Source of the DNA: Corynebacterium sp. HMSC29G08
GTDB lineage: Bacteria > Actinomycetota > Actinomycetes > Mycobacteriales > Mycobacteriaceae
Assembly (NCBI RefSeq): GCF_001806875.1
Contig: NZ_KV786261.1
Coordinates: 1-64,000, forward strand
Length of the DNA: 64,000 bases
Direction: 5' to 3'
Shown here piece by piece: positions 7,896 through 16,842 of the stretch. The first letter of the stretch is position 1; each line of letters begins with the position of its first letter. The notes under the pieces are model-generated. The model saw only the letters and a list, made by a program, of their open reading frames with translations. It had not been told where the DNA came from and made no database searches. The translations under genes and the position numbers were made by a program.

Positions 7896-9227
7896 ATGAC
7901 AACGAAGCAAAGCTACGACAATTCCAACGCAAACGAGTGGTCTTTTGGCACCCGCGCTATCCACGCCGGCCAGCAGCTGGACCAAGACTTCGCGGCCCGC
8001 AACCAGCCGATTTACATGACCACCAGCTATGTTTTCGACGACGCACAGCATGCGGAGAACCGTTTTAACCTCTCGGACGCGGGCCCGATCTACACCCGCA
8101 TTACCAACCCGACCCAGCAGGCGCTGGAAGACCGCCTGGCTTCTCTTGAGGGCGGCGTTGCGGCAACCGCTTTCGGCTCCGGCATGGCTGCCGAAACCGC
8201 GGCAATTCTTACCCTTGCCCAGGCGGGCGACCACATTGTCACTTCTCCGCGCCTCTACGGCGGCACGGAAACCTTGTTCCAGCACACGCTGCCGAAGCTG
8301 GGCATTGCATTCACGTTTGTAGACAACCCGGATGACCCGGAAAGCTGGCAGGCCGCCGTGCAACCGAACACGAAGGCGTTTTACGGCGAAACCTTCGGCA
8401 ACCCGATCGCAGACGTGCTGGACATCCCGGCTATTGCGGATGTCGCGCACAACAACCAGGTGCCGCTGATTGTGGATAACACCATGGCCACCGCCGCACT
8501 GGTACGCCCGATTGAGCTGGGTGCAGACATTGTGGTGTTGTCCACCACGAAGTTCTACACCGGCAACGGTGCGGCCATCGGTGGCGCGATTGTAGATGGC
8601 GGCACGTTCGACTGGACCGTCCAGCGCGACGGCAAGGACGTCTTCCCGCTGTTTACCACCCCGGACCCCGCGTACCACGGCTTGAAGTACGCCGACCTCG
8701 GTGCCCCGGCGTTCGCACTTCGCGCCCGCGCTGGCATCCTGCGTGAAACGGGTGCTGCGATTTCCCCCTTCAACGCGTGGGTGGCGCTGCAGGGTATTGA
8801 TACGTTGGCGTTGCGCGTCGAGAAGCATAATGCGAACGCGAAGAAGGTGGCGGAGTTTTTGGCCGGCCACGACAAGGTAGCCAAGGTCAACTATGCCGGC
8901 CTGGATGACTCCCCGTACAAGGCCACGAAGGAGAAGCTGGGGCTGACCTACACCGGCTCGGTGCTCAGTTTTGATGTTGCGGGTGATCCGGAGGACCGCG
9001 CTGCGGCCTGGCGTTTCATCGACGCGCTGAAACTGCACTCCAACGTGGCCAATATTGGTGACGTGCGCTCGCTGGTTGTCCACCCGGCCTCCACCACGCA
9101 CTCCCAGTCGGATGCTGCGGGCCTTGCGCGCGCTGGCATTTCGCAGGCAACGGTGCGTTTGTCGGTGGGTATCGAGGATGTTGCAGACATCATCGCGGAC
9201 CTCGAGCGCGGCTTCGCGGCGGTCTAA
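7896..9227 (+). CDS. metY: O-acetylhomoserine sulfhydrylase
   Basis: MetY converts O-acetylhomoserine and sulfide to homocysteine, a PLP-dependent step of methionine synthesis. The 443-residue protein has the Cys/Met-metabolism fold: the N-terminal FGTRAIHAGQ motif, the PLP-lysine block VVLSTTKFYTG with Lys near residue 219, and the C-terminal VHPASTTHSQ signature. The ATG at 7896 is preferred because family members begin a few residues before the conserved block and the longer frame upstream has no homology. metX starts directly after its stop, so the pair forms an operon. An McbR-type box lies about 35 bases upstream. Confidence 0.96.
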   Translation: MTTKQSYDNSNANEWSFGTRAIHAGQQLDQDFAARNQPIYMTTSYVFDDAQHAENRFNLSDAGPIYTRITNPTQQALEDRLASLEGGVAATAFGSGMAAETAAILTLAQAGDHIVTSPRLYGGTETLFQHTLPKLGIAFTFVDNPDDPESWQAAVQPNTKAFYGETFGNPIADVLDIPAIADVAHNNQVPLIVDNTMATAALVRPIELGADIVVLSTTKFYTGNGAAIGGAIVDGGTFDWTVQRDGKDVFPLFTTPDPAYHGLKYADLGAPAFALRARAGILRETGAAISPFNAWVALQGIDTLALRVEKHNANAKKVAEFLAGHDKVAKVNYAGLDDSPYKATKEKLGLTYTGSVLSFDVAGDPEDRAAAWRFIDALKLHSNVANIGDVRSLVVHPASTTHSQSDAAGLARAGISQATVRLSVGIEDVADIIADLERGFAAV

Positions 9228-10364
9228 ATGCTCGGCCCGGAAGGCGAGATTTCAACCGTTGGCATCGGGGATGTCACCACCGAAGCCGACGCAGTCATCG
9301 CTGACGTGCAGATTGCGTACCAGCGGTGGGGCGAGTTTCGTGGAGACCCCCACGGCAAAAACAACATCATCGTTGTTGAGCACGCACTCACCGGCGATTC
9401 TGACGCCACCGACTGGTGGAGCGAAGCCGTCGGCCCAGGCAAGGCGCTAGACACGGACAAATGGTGCGTGATCTGCACGAATGCTCTGGGATCCTGCTAC
9501 GGCTCGACCGGCCCCGCAAGCCAGCACCCCGACGGCGGGGTGTGGGGCTCTCGCTTCCCGGCAATCTCCATCCGCGACATGGTGCATGCGGAGCAGGCGT
9601 TTTTTGAAACGCTTGGCATCTCGCGCGTACACGCCATCGTTGGCGGATCCATGGGCGGCGCCCGCGTTTTGGAGTGGACGCTGATGTTTCCTGAGCAGGT
9701 GGACTACGCGCTGGTGTTGGCGGTCTCCGCGCGCGCGAGCGCCTGGCAGATTGGCATACAAACCGCGCAGATCACCTCCATTACGCACGACCCGGACTGG
9801 CAGGGCGGCAACTATCACGGCACCGGCCGCTCCCCCGACGCGGGGCTTGCTGCTGCGCGACGCGTGGCGCACCTGACCTACCGCGGCGAGATGGAGATCG
9901 ACGAGCGCTTCGGCACCAGCGCCCAGCCCGGCGAAAACCCCCTTGGGGCTTTTCGTACCGACGATCACCGGTTCGCCGTCCAGTCCTACCTCGAACACCA
10001 AGGCACAAAGCTGACCAAGCGTTTCGACGCCGCCTGCTACGTCACCCTCACCGAAGCCTTAAACCGCCACGATGTCGGCCGCGGCCGCGGCGGGCTGAAT
10101 AAGGCTCTGGCGTCTTCAACCGTGCCAACCATGATTGTTGGCGTGGACACGGACATTTTGTACCCCTACCACCAGCAGGAACACATCTCCCGCAACCTGG
10201 GCAACCTGCTGGCTATGTCGAAGCTGTCCTCCCCCGTCGGCCACGACGCCTTCCTGGTAGAGGCACGACAGATGGACCGCATTCTGCGGCACTTCATCGC
10301 GCTGACGGAAGAGACGCCGTCCGCACGCGACATGGCCGTCGCCCACGGTGCTTACGACATTTAG
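9228..10364 (+). CDS. metX: homoserine O-acetyltransferase
   Basis: MetX acetylates homoserine with acetyl-CoA and supplies the substrate for MetY. The 378-residue alpha/beta-hydrolase-fold protein has the GGSMGGA nucleophile elbow with Ser near residue 141. The family block NNIIVVEHALTGDSDA is near the N-terminus and the catalytic Asp/His region (VGVDTDILYPYHQ, then SPVGHDAFL) near the C-terminus. Its ATG follows the metY stop without a gap, so translation is coupled and both genes answer to the same promoter and McbR control. Confidence 0.96.
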   Translation: MLGPEGEISTVGIGDVTTEADAVIADVQIAYQRWGEFRGDPHGKNNIIVVEHALTGDSDATDWWSEAVGPGKALDTDKWCVICTNALGSCYGSTGPASQHPDGGVWGSRFPAISIRDMVHAEQAFFETLGISRVHAIVGGSMGGARVLEWTLMFPEQVDYALVLAVSARASAWQIGIQTAQITSITHDPDWQGGNYHGTGRSPDAGLAAARRVAHLTYRGEMEIDERFGTSAQPGENPLGAFRTDDHRFAVQSYLEHQGTKLTKRFDAACYVTLTEALNRHDVGRGRGGLNKALASSTVPTMIVGVDTDILYPYHQQEHISRNLGNLLAMSKLSSPVGHDAFLVEARQMDRILRHFIALTEETPSARDMAVAHGAYDI

Positions 10365-10372
10365 CAGGGCGC

Positions 10373-11224
10373 CTAGTAGCGGCCGTGGAGCGGGTACTTC
10401 GCCCACACGGATTCCGGGTGACGTAGGCGGAAGGCCAACATGTCACGGTGTTCAAGCGCTTCGTCGTTGACCTCCTCAAGCCAGTTCACACGCCCCAGGA
10501 TGAATCCGTCGATGTGCTCACGCCAGTCGGTGCAATTGTCCCGCGTGATTTGGAGCGCACGCTGCGAATACGCGGTTGCTTCCTCAGCGCTCAGCATGCC
10601 GACGAGATAGCCGATACGCGCAAGACGCGCCGCGCGTGCCGTGTCCCAGCTGACCACGGTGCGCGGCAGGCGTTGCGGCAGCACCTTGGTGTTGCCGGGC
10701 TGCGTGTAGATGTCCAGCCAGCCGTCGAGGCTTTCACTCGCTACCTCAAGAAATTCCGGATTGATCTGCACCGACGCCAGAGCCTGCTGTTTGATCTGCG
10801 GAACCGCCTGTTTTCGTTCGTCCTGGGGAAGCTGAATCAGCGCTTGCAGCGCGGGGCGGAAAACGCGGTAAAAATGGTCATCAACTGACGGAGGATCCAG
10901 CAAGTGTTCCAGCATGTCAATCAGCTCCTCATGCTGCGAAATCCCCCATTGGATAGCCAGCACGCCGGAGAGTTGCTCGTGCAGGCTTGCTTCGTCCCGG
11001 GGACCGTCTTTCCGGAGCGGCTCAGGCAGCGCGTCCATCGGCGGTTTCTCGGATTCACCGAACGGCATCATCAGGGAAAACGCTAACCCGACGTCAACGG
11101 GGTGTTGCTTGGTCTCCACTCCCGGGAAGTTCACCTGGCGCAGTTGCTCAGGGTCGGGTTGGAAATCAAAAAACTCTTCGTATTCGGGCTCTTTGGCCCA
11201 TTTTTCCTTCTTTTTCCAGAACAT
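10373..11224 (-). CDS. DUF1266 family protein
   Basis: This soluble protein of 283 residues carries a C-terminal DUF1266 region, recognised by the block WDTARAARLARIGYLVGMLS followed by a helical segment ending in YPLHGRY. No catalytic role is established for the family. I chose the Met at 11224 (MFWKKKEKW) over the upstream ATG at 11242. It is convergent with metX, with only 8 bases between the stops. The gene is the conserved neighbour between metX and folD in corynebacteria. Confidence 0.75.
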   Translation of the reverse strand: MFWKKKEKWAKEPEYEEFFDFQPDPEQLRQVNFPGVETKQHPVDVGLAFSLMMPFGESEKPPMDALPEPLRKDGPRDEASLHEQLSGVLAIQWGISQHEELIDMLEHLLDPPSVDDHFYRVFRPALQALIQLPQDERKQAVPQIKQQALASVQINPEFLEVASESLDGWLDIYTQPGNTKVLPQRLPRTVVSWDTARAARLARIGYLVGMLSAEEATAYSQRALQITRDNCTDWREHIDGFILGRVNWLEEVNDEALEHRDMLAFRLRHPESVWAKYPLHGRY

Positions 11225-11292
11225 ACCCCGCAACGCTACCAAACGTCTCAGGCAGCGTTAAGCGGTTACACATTAGGCACCACCCCCGGCAT

Positions 11293-11613
11293 TTAAGACC
11301 CCAGCGCGTCAACCGACCATGCCAGCCACATCATGGCGGCGCCAAGCGCAGTGGTAAACAGAGCGTCGAAACGCCGGGAGCGCACGGCCAGCAGGCCGAT
11401 GACCTGGGAGTCGCACGTCAGGCGCACCACTGTTAGCCACAGCATCGCCGCACCTAGCGTGAAGGTGGCGCGGCGCCAGTGCTCGGTCGCTGCGAACAGC
11501 CCGGAGGCCACAAAGCCTGCGAGAAACAGCGCCGTCATCGCCCGCTGCACACGCCGTGGGAGGACCGAGGGCGCGTTACCAATGTCGTGGGGGTTATCCA
11601 GCTGGCTGGCCAA
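11293..11613 (-). CDS. DUF3017 membrane protein
   Basis: A small protein of about 106 residues with three predicted membrane helices (near MTALFLAGFVASGLFAA, LGAAMLWLTVVRL and FTTALGAAMMWLAW). It directly follows folD, the conserved position of DUF3017 proteins in actinobacteria. No ATG is available near the N-terminus. A TTG at 11613, eight bases past the folD stop, is the best start. The longer frame to 11655 would overlap folD. Function is unknown. Confidence 0.7.
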   Translation of the reverse strand: MASQLDNPHDIGNAPSVLPRRVQRAMTALFLAGFVASGLFAATEHWRRATFTLGAAMLWLTVVRLTCDSQVIGLLAVRSRRFDALFTTALGAAMMWLAWSVDALGS

Positions 11614-11620
11614 AACGCGA

Positions 11621-12478
11621 CTACACCCCGGCTTGGCGCTCCGCGCGCTCCACAATGTTGCGCACCAAGAACGTACGCGTCATCGGGCCGACACCGCCCG
11701 GGTTCGGGGAGACCCAACCGGCCTTCTCCCACACGTCCGGGTGCAGGTCTCCAACAGTTTTGCCGTCCACGCGGGACACGCCGACGTCTACAAGCGCAGC
11801 GCCCTCCTTGATCATGTCCGCGGTGATCATGTGCGGCTTACCTGCCGCCGCAATCACCACGTCTGCCCGGCGCGTCTCCGCAGCCAGGTCCTTGGTGCCG
11901 GTGTGGCAGAGCACGGCGGTGGCGTTGACGCCACGGGTGGTCAGCATCAGCGAGATCGGGCGCCCCACGGTCACACCGCGGCCCACCACGCACACGATCG
12001 CACCGTTTAAGTCCACACCGAAGCGCTCCAGAAGCTTGATGGTGCCGTTCGGGGTGCACGGCAGCGGTGCCGGCTCGTTGAGCACCAGCTTGCCCAGGTT
12101 CACTGGGTGCAGGCCGTCTGCGTCCTTGTCTGGGTCGATCAGCTCCAGGATGCGGTTTTCATCCAGGTGCTTCGGCAGCGGAAGTTGGACGATGTAGCCG
12201 GTGACAGCTGGGTCGTTATTGAGTTCATCGATGAGCTGCTCCAGCTCTTCCTGCATGCAGTCACCCGGCAGCTCCTTCATGATGGAAGCGATGCCCAGCT
12301 CTTCGCAGTCCTTGTGCTTCATGCGCACGTAGTTCTGGCTTGCCGGGTCATCGCCCACAAGCACTGTGGCCAAGCCCGGGGTAATGTCGTGGTCGCTTTT
12401 CAAGCGCTCCACGCGGGTTTTCAGGTCCGCGAAAATCTCCTCGCGGTAGAGTTTGCCGTCCAGTTTGATCGCAGTCAC
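11621..12478 (-). CDS. folD: bifunctional methylenetetrahydrofolate dehydrogenase/cyclohydrolase
   Basis: FolD interconverts 5,10-methylene-THF, methenyl-THF and 10-formyl-THF with NADP, feeding one-carbon units to purine, Met-tRNA and methionine synthesis. At 285 residues it has normal length. It shows the active-site block [14 protein letters not shown], the GYIVQLPLP motif, the HPVNLGKL segment and the nucleotide-binding [10 protein letters not shown] loop. DUF3017 follows in the same transcript. Confidence 0.96.
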   Translation of the reverse strand: MTAIKLDGKLYREEIFADLKTRVERLKSDHDITPGLATVLVGDDPASQNYVRMKHKDCEELGIASIMKELPGDCMQEELEQLIDELNNDPAVTGYIVQLPLPKHLDENRILELIDPDKDADGLHPVNLGKLVLNEPAPLPCTPNGTIKLLERFGVDLNGAIVCVVGRGVTVGRPISLMLTTRGVNATAVLCHTGTKDLAAETRRADVVIAAAGKPHMITADMIKEGAALVDVGVSRVDGKTVGDLHPDVWEKAGWVSPNPGGVGPMTRTFLVRNIVERAERQAGV

Positions 12479-12522
12479 GGTCCTATCCTAACCAGTGCAG
12501 GCAAGTGGCTAGGCTGAGCCAG

Positions 12523-12987
12523 GTGTTTCACATTATTTTTGACAACCCCGTGATCCCCGGCAACACCGGCAACGCGATCCGCCTAGCTGCGAATACGGGC
12601 GCCACCCTGCACCTGGTGGAGCCGCTGGGTTTTAACTTTGATGACAAGCATCTCAAGCGCGCCGGGCTGGACTACCATGATCTTGCGGATGTGCAGATCC
12701 ATCCCGACTTGGGCTCTTGCTTATCCACGCTCAACGCCTCCCACACCTACGCCTTCACCACCCAAGCCACCCGTTATTTCCACGAGGTGGAATACGTCGA
12801 AGGCGACGCGCTGCTCTTCGGCACCGAACCTACGGGCCTGCCCTACGAGCACTCCCACCATCCACTGGTCACCGACCGCGTGCGCATCCCCATGCTGCCC
12901 AGCCGCCGCTCCATGAACCTGACCAACAGCGCATCCATTGCGCTGTTTGAGGCCTGGCGCCAGCACGGCTTTGCCGGCGGTGTGTGA
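12523..12987 (+). CDS. trmL: tRNA (cytidine/uridine-34 2'-O)-methyltransferase, SpoU type
   Basis: This small SPOUT methyltransferase of about 154 residues methylates the wobble ribose of certain tRNAs with SAM. It shows the three SpoU motifs: NPVIPGNTGNAIRLAA, LLFGTEPTGLP and RIPM-(x)7-MNLTNSASIALFE. Family members begin with (M)xHIIFDNP, so I favour the GTG at 12523; a GTG at 12505 would add six residues. It is divergent from folD across a short gap. Confidence 0.88.
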   Translation: MFHIIFDNPVIPGNTGNAIRLAANTGATLHLVEPLGFNFDDKHLKRAGLDYHDLADVQIHPDLGSCLSTLNASHTYAFTTQATRYFHEVEYVEGDALLFGTEPTGLPYEHSHHPLVTDRVRIPMLPSRRSMNLTNSASIALFEAWRQHGFAGGV

Positions 12988-12999
12988 GCGCGCTAGCTC

Positions 13000-13680
13000 T
13001 TAGCCAAAGCGTTTGTCGTAGCGCTGCTGGTACAGCGGCGGCAGGATGTTCAGCTCCCACATGCGCCGAGCCAGGTCCGCGTTGCCCATCCATGCTGCGA
13101 AGGCTTCGCCCATGGTGAAGCCATGCTCCGGGGAGTCTAGTGCCTCGATTGCGTCGCCGGGGCGGATCACGCCCTCCTTGTTGACGCGGAAGTAGCAGCC
13201 ACAGTCGCCGGATTCGGCGAAGCGTCGAACCCAGCCGGGCTCTCCCATCCATGCAGCGAACGTTCGGCACGGGGTGCGCGGCACGCTGACCTCCAGCTCC
13301 ACCTCACCGATGCGGAAACGCTGATTCAAAACCACATCAGCCCACACGATGCCGCTGGTGGTGAGGTTTTCGCCGAACATGCCGTTAGGCAGGCTGCGGT
13401 TAAGCTCAGCCTCCCAACCGTCTAGGCATTCACGCGAGTACGCGTAGATAGCCTTTTGCTGGCCGCCGTGGTGTTTCGTGTCCCCAATATGGTCGCCGAC
13501 CACGCCGGAGCCGTCACCGTAATCCGGGCCGGGGATGGTCACCACGATTTCATCCGCGGCAACCTTCTCAATCCCGCTGTGTCGGCTCTGGCCACCTGGG
13601 TCCGGTTGCGGCTTCGCTATGTTCGTCGAGAGCACTGTTGGGGTCTTCGCCGGGGAGTTCGCCGGGTAATTCACTGTCAT
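13000..13680 (-). CDS. MOSC domain-containing protein (YiiM-like)
   Basis: A protein of up to 226 residues with a MOSC domain, the fold of the molybdenum-cofactor sulfurase C-terminus. Recognisable blocks are GVVGDHIGDTKHHGG, FGENLTTSG, and VPRTPCRTFAAWM with the conserved Cys. A C-terminal block resembles YiiM relatives, which reduce N-hydroxylated substrates with Mo cofactor. Homologues start near VLSTNIAKP, so the GTG at 13635 is a plausible start. Either choice overlaps the 3' end of the PH-domain gene, by 68 to 113 bases. Confidence 0.83.
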   Translation of the reverse strand: MTVNYPANSPAKTPTVLSTNIAKPQPDPGGQSRHSGIEKVAADEIVVTIPGPDYGDGSGVVGDHIGDTKHHGGQQKAIYAYSRECLDGWEAELNRSLPNGMFGENLTTSGIVWADVVLNQRFRIGEVELEVSVPRTPCRTFAAWMGEPGWVRRFAESGDCGCYFRVNKEGVIRPGDAIEALDSPEHGFTMGEAFAAWMGNADLARRMWELNILPPLYQQRYDKRFG

Positions 13681-15061
13681 GCGGCAAGGCTACAGGCTGC
13701 ATCGGCGGCAGCTGACGTGCCCGCAGCGTGTTTACTAGTTCAATGGCATCTTCAACTCGCATGTCTCGGCACGACATGGAGAACGCGCCGGGTACCAGGT
13801 CCAAGTCCACACCCGCAAGTCCGAGGCGGCGCTGGATCACGCCACGCTCAAAGCTTAGTTCCTGAATGTGCGGGGTATCAACCATCTGGTACCAACGGCC
13901 GATCGTGCCTGCGGTCACGGCCACAACACCTGGACGCACCTTGACTGTTTGGCGTTTCCAGTCAATGGGCGAAACCCAACGAGCGTTGCTGGGTGAGCGG
14001 TAGTCGACGTTGCTGAGGTCGATCAGATCGTCGAAAGTCAAAGGCCCCAACGCATCCACAACATCGCGCGCCTGCTGCCAGGTGCCAACCGGCAAAAGTT
14101 TCGAGGTGCCGGTGGATTTGTTCCCTTCTGAGCCGTAGCCTGCCACCACAACAGAGACCGTCCACCAGCCAAACAGTCGCCAAAACATGGGCTGGCGCAC
14201 CTGGACCGCGTGAACGCGGTCGCGCGGCACCGACTGGCTACGCCTATTGGCAAGGCCGTAGGTGAGATAGAACATGTTGCCGTCCGTGGAAGAGGTGAAG
14301 CGCCATGACTGATCGATCGTGCTCCAAATCCGCGGCAAAAACCCAATAGCAACCGGCAGGATCGCCGCGGCTGTCAGGTCCGTCATCAGCGGAACTGCCG
14401 CCCACGCCAGCGTGATGAGTGCGGACATCTGAAATGCCGTACCAATCAGGGAGCGCTGGATGGGAATCGGCGCAACCAGCTCGCGGGCACCGCCACCGTC
14501 TTCCCCCTGTGCCCGCTTGCCAATCTGCGTGTTCGGCTGCGTCAAACGAATGTGGTGCAGGATCTCCCTACGCACCTCCTCTGCCTCCTCTAAAGGCAGA
14601 TACGTAATGTCCAGCCCGGCTGTGGCACTGCCTGCAGCTTCGATGCGTACAGACGCTAACCCCACCATCCGCGGTGCAAAGGACTCCACCACGTCTACTG
14701 CTTGCATGCGGTCGTATCGCACGGTGCGGACTTCGTTGGTGAGCACGCCGCGGCGGGTTTCCACCGCTTCGTTATCAAGCTTGAAGCCGCTGCGACGCCA
14801 CCAGATTTGCGAAATCCCAAAAATCACCAGCAGTGCCGCCACCAGCCCGCCGAGCGCCCACGCCACTTCAATGACGCCGACGTTTTCTTCCTTCAACCAG
14901 CGAAATACCGGTTTGGTGAAGTTGAACAAGGCGATGGTGACAAGGGCAACGCCGAACGTCCATACGCGAAGAAGCGGCGTTAAACGATGCACCGGCCGGT
15001 AGCCCTCCATGCCGGCTGCCAGGGATTTCTTGGGCTTTGCGGTTCCTTCGGGGCTGGTCAC
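13568..15061 (-). CDS. PH domain membrane protein (YdbT-like)
   Basis: This 497-residue protein has two N-terminal membrane helices (about residues 35-50 and 65-85), then bacterial PH (bPH_2) domains and another membrane pair (about 205-240). The YdbS/YdbT pair is widespread in Gram-positives and linked to envelope stress and antimicrobial resistance in Bacillus. Its GTG overlaps the stop of the smaller PH gene (GTGA), so the two are co-translated. The C-terminal ~30 residues are polar and overlap the MOSC gene. Confidence 0.85.
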   Translation of the reverse strand: MTSPEGTAKPKKSLAAGMEGYRPVHRLTPLLRVWTFGVALVTIALFNFTKPVFRWLKEENVGVIEVAWALGGLVAALLVIFGISQIWWRRSGFKLDNEAVETRRGVLTNEVRTVRYDRMQAVDVVESFAPRMVGLASVRIEAAGSATAGLDITYLPLEEAEEVRREILHHIRLTQPNTQIGKRAQGEDGGGARELVAPIPIQRSLIGTAFQMSALITLAWAAVPLMTDLTAAAILPVAIGFLPRIWSTIDQSWRFTSSTDGNMFYLTYGLANRRSQSVPRDRVHAVQVRQPMFWRLFGWWTVSVVVAGYGSEGNKSTGTSKLLPVGTWQQARDVVDALGPLTFDDLIDLSNVDYRSPSNARWVSPIDWKRQTVKVRPGVVAVTAGTIGRWYQMVDTPHIQELSFERGVIQRRLGLAGVDLDLVPGAFSMSCRDMRVEDAIELVNTLRARQLPPMQPVALPHDSELPGELPGEDPNSALDEHSEAATGPRWPEPTQRD

Positions 15062-15648
15062 AGGCCGCTCATCCGTTCACGAGCCTTCACCGCAAGGCGG
15101 TCACGCAGCGCATCTGCGTCAGCGGCGAGCAACCCCGGCAAATCCGAATTCGACGAGTTCGACGCCGTGTGCACCTTCAGCTCCTTCAACCCCAAGGCTC
15201 GGCTAACCGGTCCAGATTCAACGTCCACAAACTGGATACGCCCGTACGGAATCACCGTGATGGTGTGAAACCACTTACCGGTGCTCAAGATCAGCTCGTC
15301 TTCCGTTTCCAGCCAGCCCATGTTGCGCACCTGGAACGGGATCAGGAAGAACTGCCAGATGAAAAAGACACCAAAGACGCATAGGGGGATGAGGAACACT
15401 AGGCCGTCCCAACGCAGCCAGCACAAGTACAAAATGCCGCACAGCAACACCATGGACATGAAGTTGCCCACCATCTTCGGCCACGCCAGCTTCGGCGACA
15501 CCCGGTTCATCGACTCCACGGATGTGGGCAGCGTCCGCACGGTGGTTTCTGCGGTGTGCGCGCTTTGCGTGGGTTCGGCGGCGTCTGCGAGTTCGGCGGG
15601 TTCGGTGGCTGGTTGGGGGTTTGTGGTCCCAGTTGGCACGTCTGACAT
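15058..15648 (-). CDS. PH domain membrane protein (YdbS-like)
   Basis: About 196 residues: a Thr/Ala/Pro-rich cytoplasmic N-terminus, two membrane helices (about 60-100) and one bPH_2 domain (GKWFHTITVIPYGRIQFVDV to LKELKVHTASN). I start at the ATG at 15648 (MSDVPTG), since the frame upstream has no homology and contains the hairpin at 15741. It is the first gene of the PH pair. Confidence 0.82.
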   Translation of the reverse strand: MSDVPTGTTNPQPATEPAELADAAEPTQSAHTAETTVRTLPTSVESMNRVSPKLAWPKMVGNFMSMVLLCGILYLCWLRWDGLVFLIPLCVFGVFFIWQFFLIPFQVRNMGWLETEDELILSTGKWFHTITVIPYGRIQFVDVESGPVSRALGLKELKVHTASNSSNSDLPGLLAADADALRDRLAVKARERMSGL

Positions 15649-15740
15649 GGCGATTACGCTACCAGCCGCAGCGTCGAGTTCAGGAGCCGCGGGGAGCGGG
15701 TACCGGGCGGTGGTGGTCTCAGCGTCAGGACTCAAAATAA

Positions 15741-15764
15741 AAGCGGACACCGAAGTGTCCGCTT
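15741..15764. terminator. strong hairpin, orphan terminator
   Basis: A perfect 10-base stem (AAGCGGACAC / GTGTCCGCTT) closes a CGAA loop. On the minus strand it is followed by TTATTTT, the pattern of an intrinsic terminator for leftward transcription. No leftward gene now ends here, so it probably terminated a gene that has been lost. It lies upstream of the PH-domain operon. Confidence 0.7.
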
Positions 15765-15877
15765 CAAAGGGAACTGTCAACCTAGCGGTCCGTCTCCTTC
15801 TTCGCTGCCGAACCATCGACAGCGGGTTGACTCACTATATCAAACAGTTGACAGATATCGATGGCTACGCTGATTCT

Positions 15878-16673
15878 ATGTCGCTAGGAGAGCCCTTAAA
15901 TAGAGGGATAATTACAAACACGCTGCCACAACGTCGTTTTAGCAGTTATATTGACGCCGCCCAACTGTCGGTGGTTGACCCTGAAGCACTCTATGTTTGG
16001 GGAATTCGGATGGCGGGCGCTATCCAAGAAGCACTCGGTGTTACAGAAATCTATTTGCGGAATGCAATAGACGAAAGTTTAAAAAAATTCACCTGACGGT
16101 AACCGACAGTGGATTGCAAATTACCACCTAGTCCCACACCTGAATCAACTTCTCGATTCTCGCGGCAACCCCTACTTCCGAGAACGAACCCTGAAGGATC
16201 AAGTTCGGAGAAATCGCAGAGGATACAGCAGCTCTACCTCTAGAAACACTATAACTCATGACGATCTTGTAGCTCAAACTTCGTTTGGAGCCTGGGCATT
16301 ATTGCTCCCCGATCGATGGGAGAGGAATACTCAGAAAAAGCGAGCCCGCGAAGAACTATGGAGGTTTTGCCTACATAGCGCATTCCCTTGTCAAATACGC
16401 ACCGCTTCACGACGATCATCCGTCGGTGAAACTATTGGTGAATACACCCGAATCGCTGTTCACTTGAGGAATCGTGCGAATCATATTGATTCGCTTTTAA
16501 ATATTGACGTGCTCGAGGCTTTCAATAAGTTTATTGTCCCTCTCATTTCCAGTATCGGCGCCAAGGAAAATGATGTCCTGATGTCCCTGGAACGTATTGA
16601 AGCCACGTGGCACCTCCGCCCCTGCCAGTTGGGTACGCCAAAATATGACCTGCAACTAGCAACGCGCAGCTAA
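15878..16673 (+). pseudogene. Abi-like family protein, frameshifted at an A7 run
   Basis: Two overlapping frames together give one Abi-like protein of about 260 residues. Frame one (ATG 15878) reads FSSYIDAAQL...YVWGIRMAGAIQEALGVTEIYLRNAID and stops at 16096. The second frame continues NSPDGNRQWIANYHLVPHL...TSFGAWALLLPDRW...RIAVHLRNRANHIDSLL to 16673. The switch falls on seven A residues around 16081-16087, so one base gained or lost repairs it. Abi-like proteins are often linked to abortive infection of phage. Base composition is clearly AT-richer than the flanks. It may be a decayed gene, a phase-variable one or a sequencing error. Confidence 0.72.
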
Positions 16674-16699
16674 CAGATGACCCGGTCTCGTCCTGCCCC

Positions 16700-16810
16700 A
16701 AACATCGGATAACAAACATCGGATAACGCCGTTTTGGGCTCATTTTTGGCCCTAACCGATGTTTGCAATCCGACTTTTAACCGCTATCCGACTTTTAACC
16801 TGTATCCGAT
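16700..16810. repeat. orphan cluster of ATCGGAT/ATCCGA repeats
   Basis: Two direct CATCGGATAA copies (16703 and 16717, 14 bases apart) lie at the left. Two ATCCGACTTTTAACC copies plus an ATCCGAT (16768, 16786 and 16804, exactly 18 bases apart) lie at the right. Between them are a GGGC/GCCC hairpin and an AACCGATG. The layout (motif cluster, ~40-base middle, motif cluster, ~110 bases in total) is like that of the AlbA_2 flanking repeats, but no gene is enclosed. It sits between the Abi pseudogene and the dnaE2 stop. Confidence 0.7.
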
Positions 16811-16842
16811 CTCTTCGCCACCCACGCAGCGCCAAGCTCAGG

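Noticed and set aside
7692-9101. Upstream extension of the ppc frame to a 1352-residue protein
   Set aside because: The added part is antisense to metY and lacks family similarity; PEP carboxylase begins near 7691.
16543-16743. Minus-strand frame across the Abi gene end and repeat cluster
   Set aside because: No homology; overlaps a recognisable pseudogene on the other strand.
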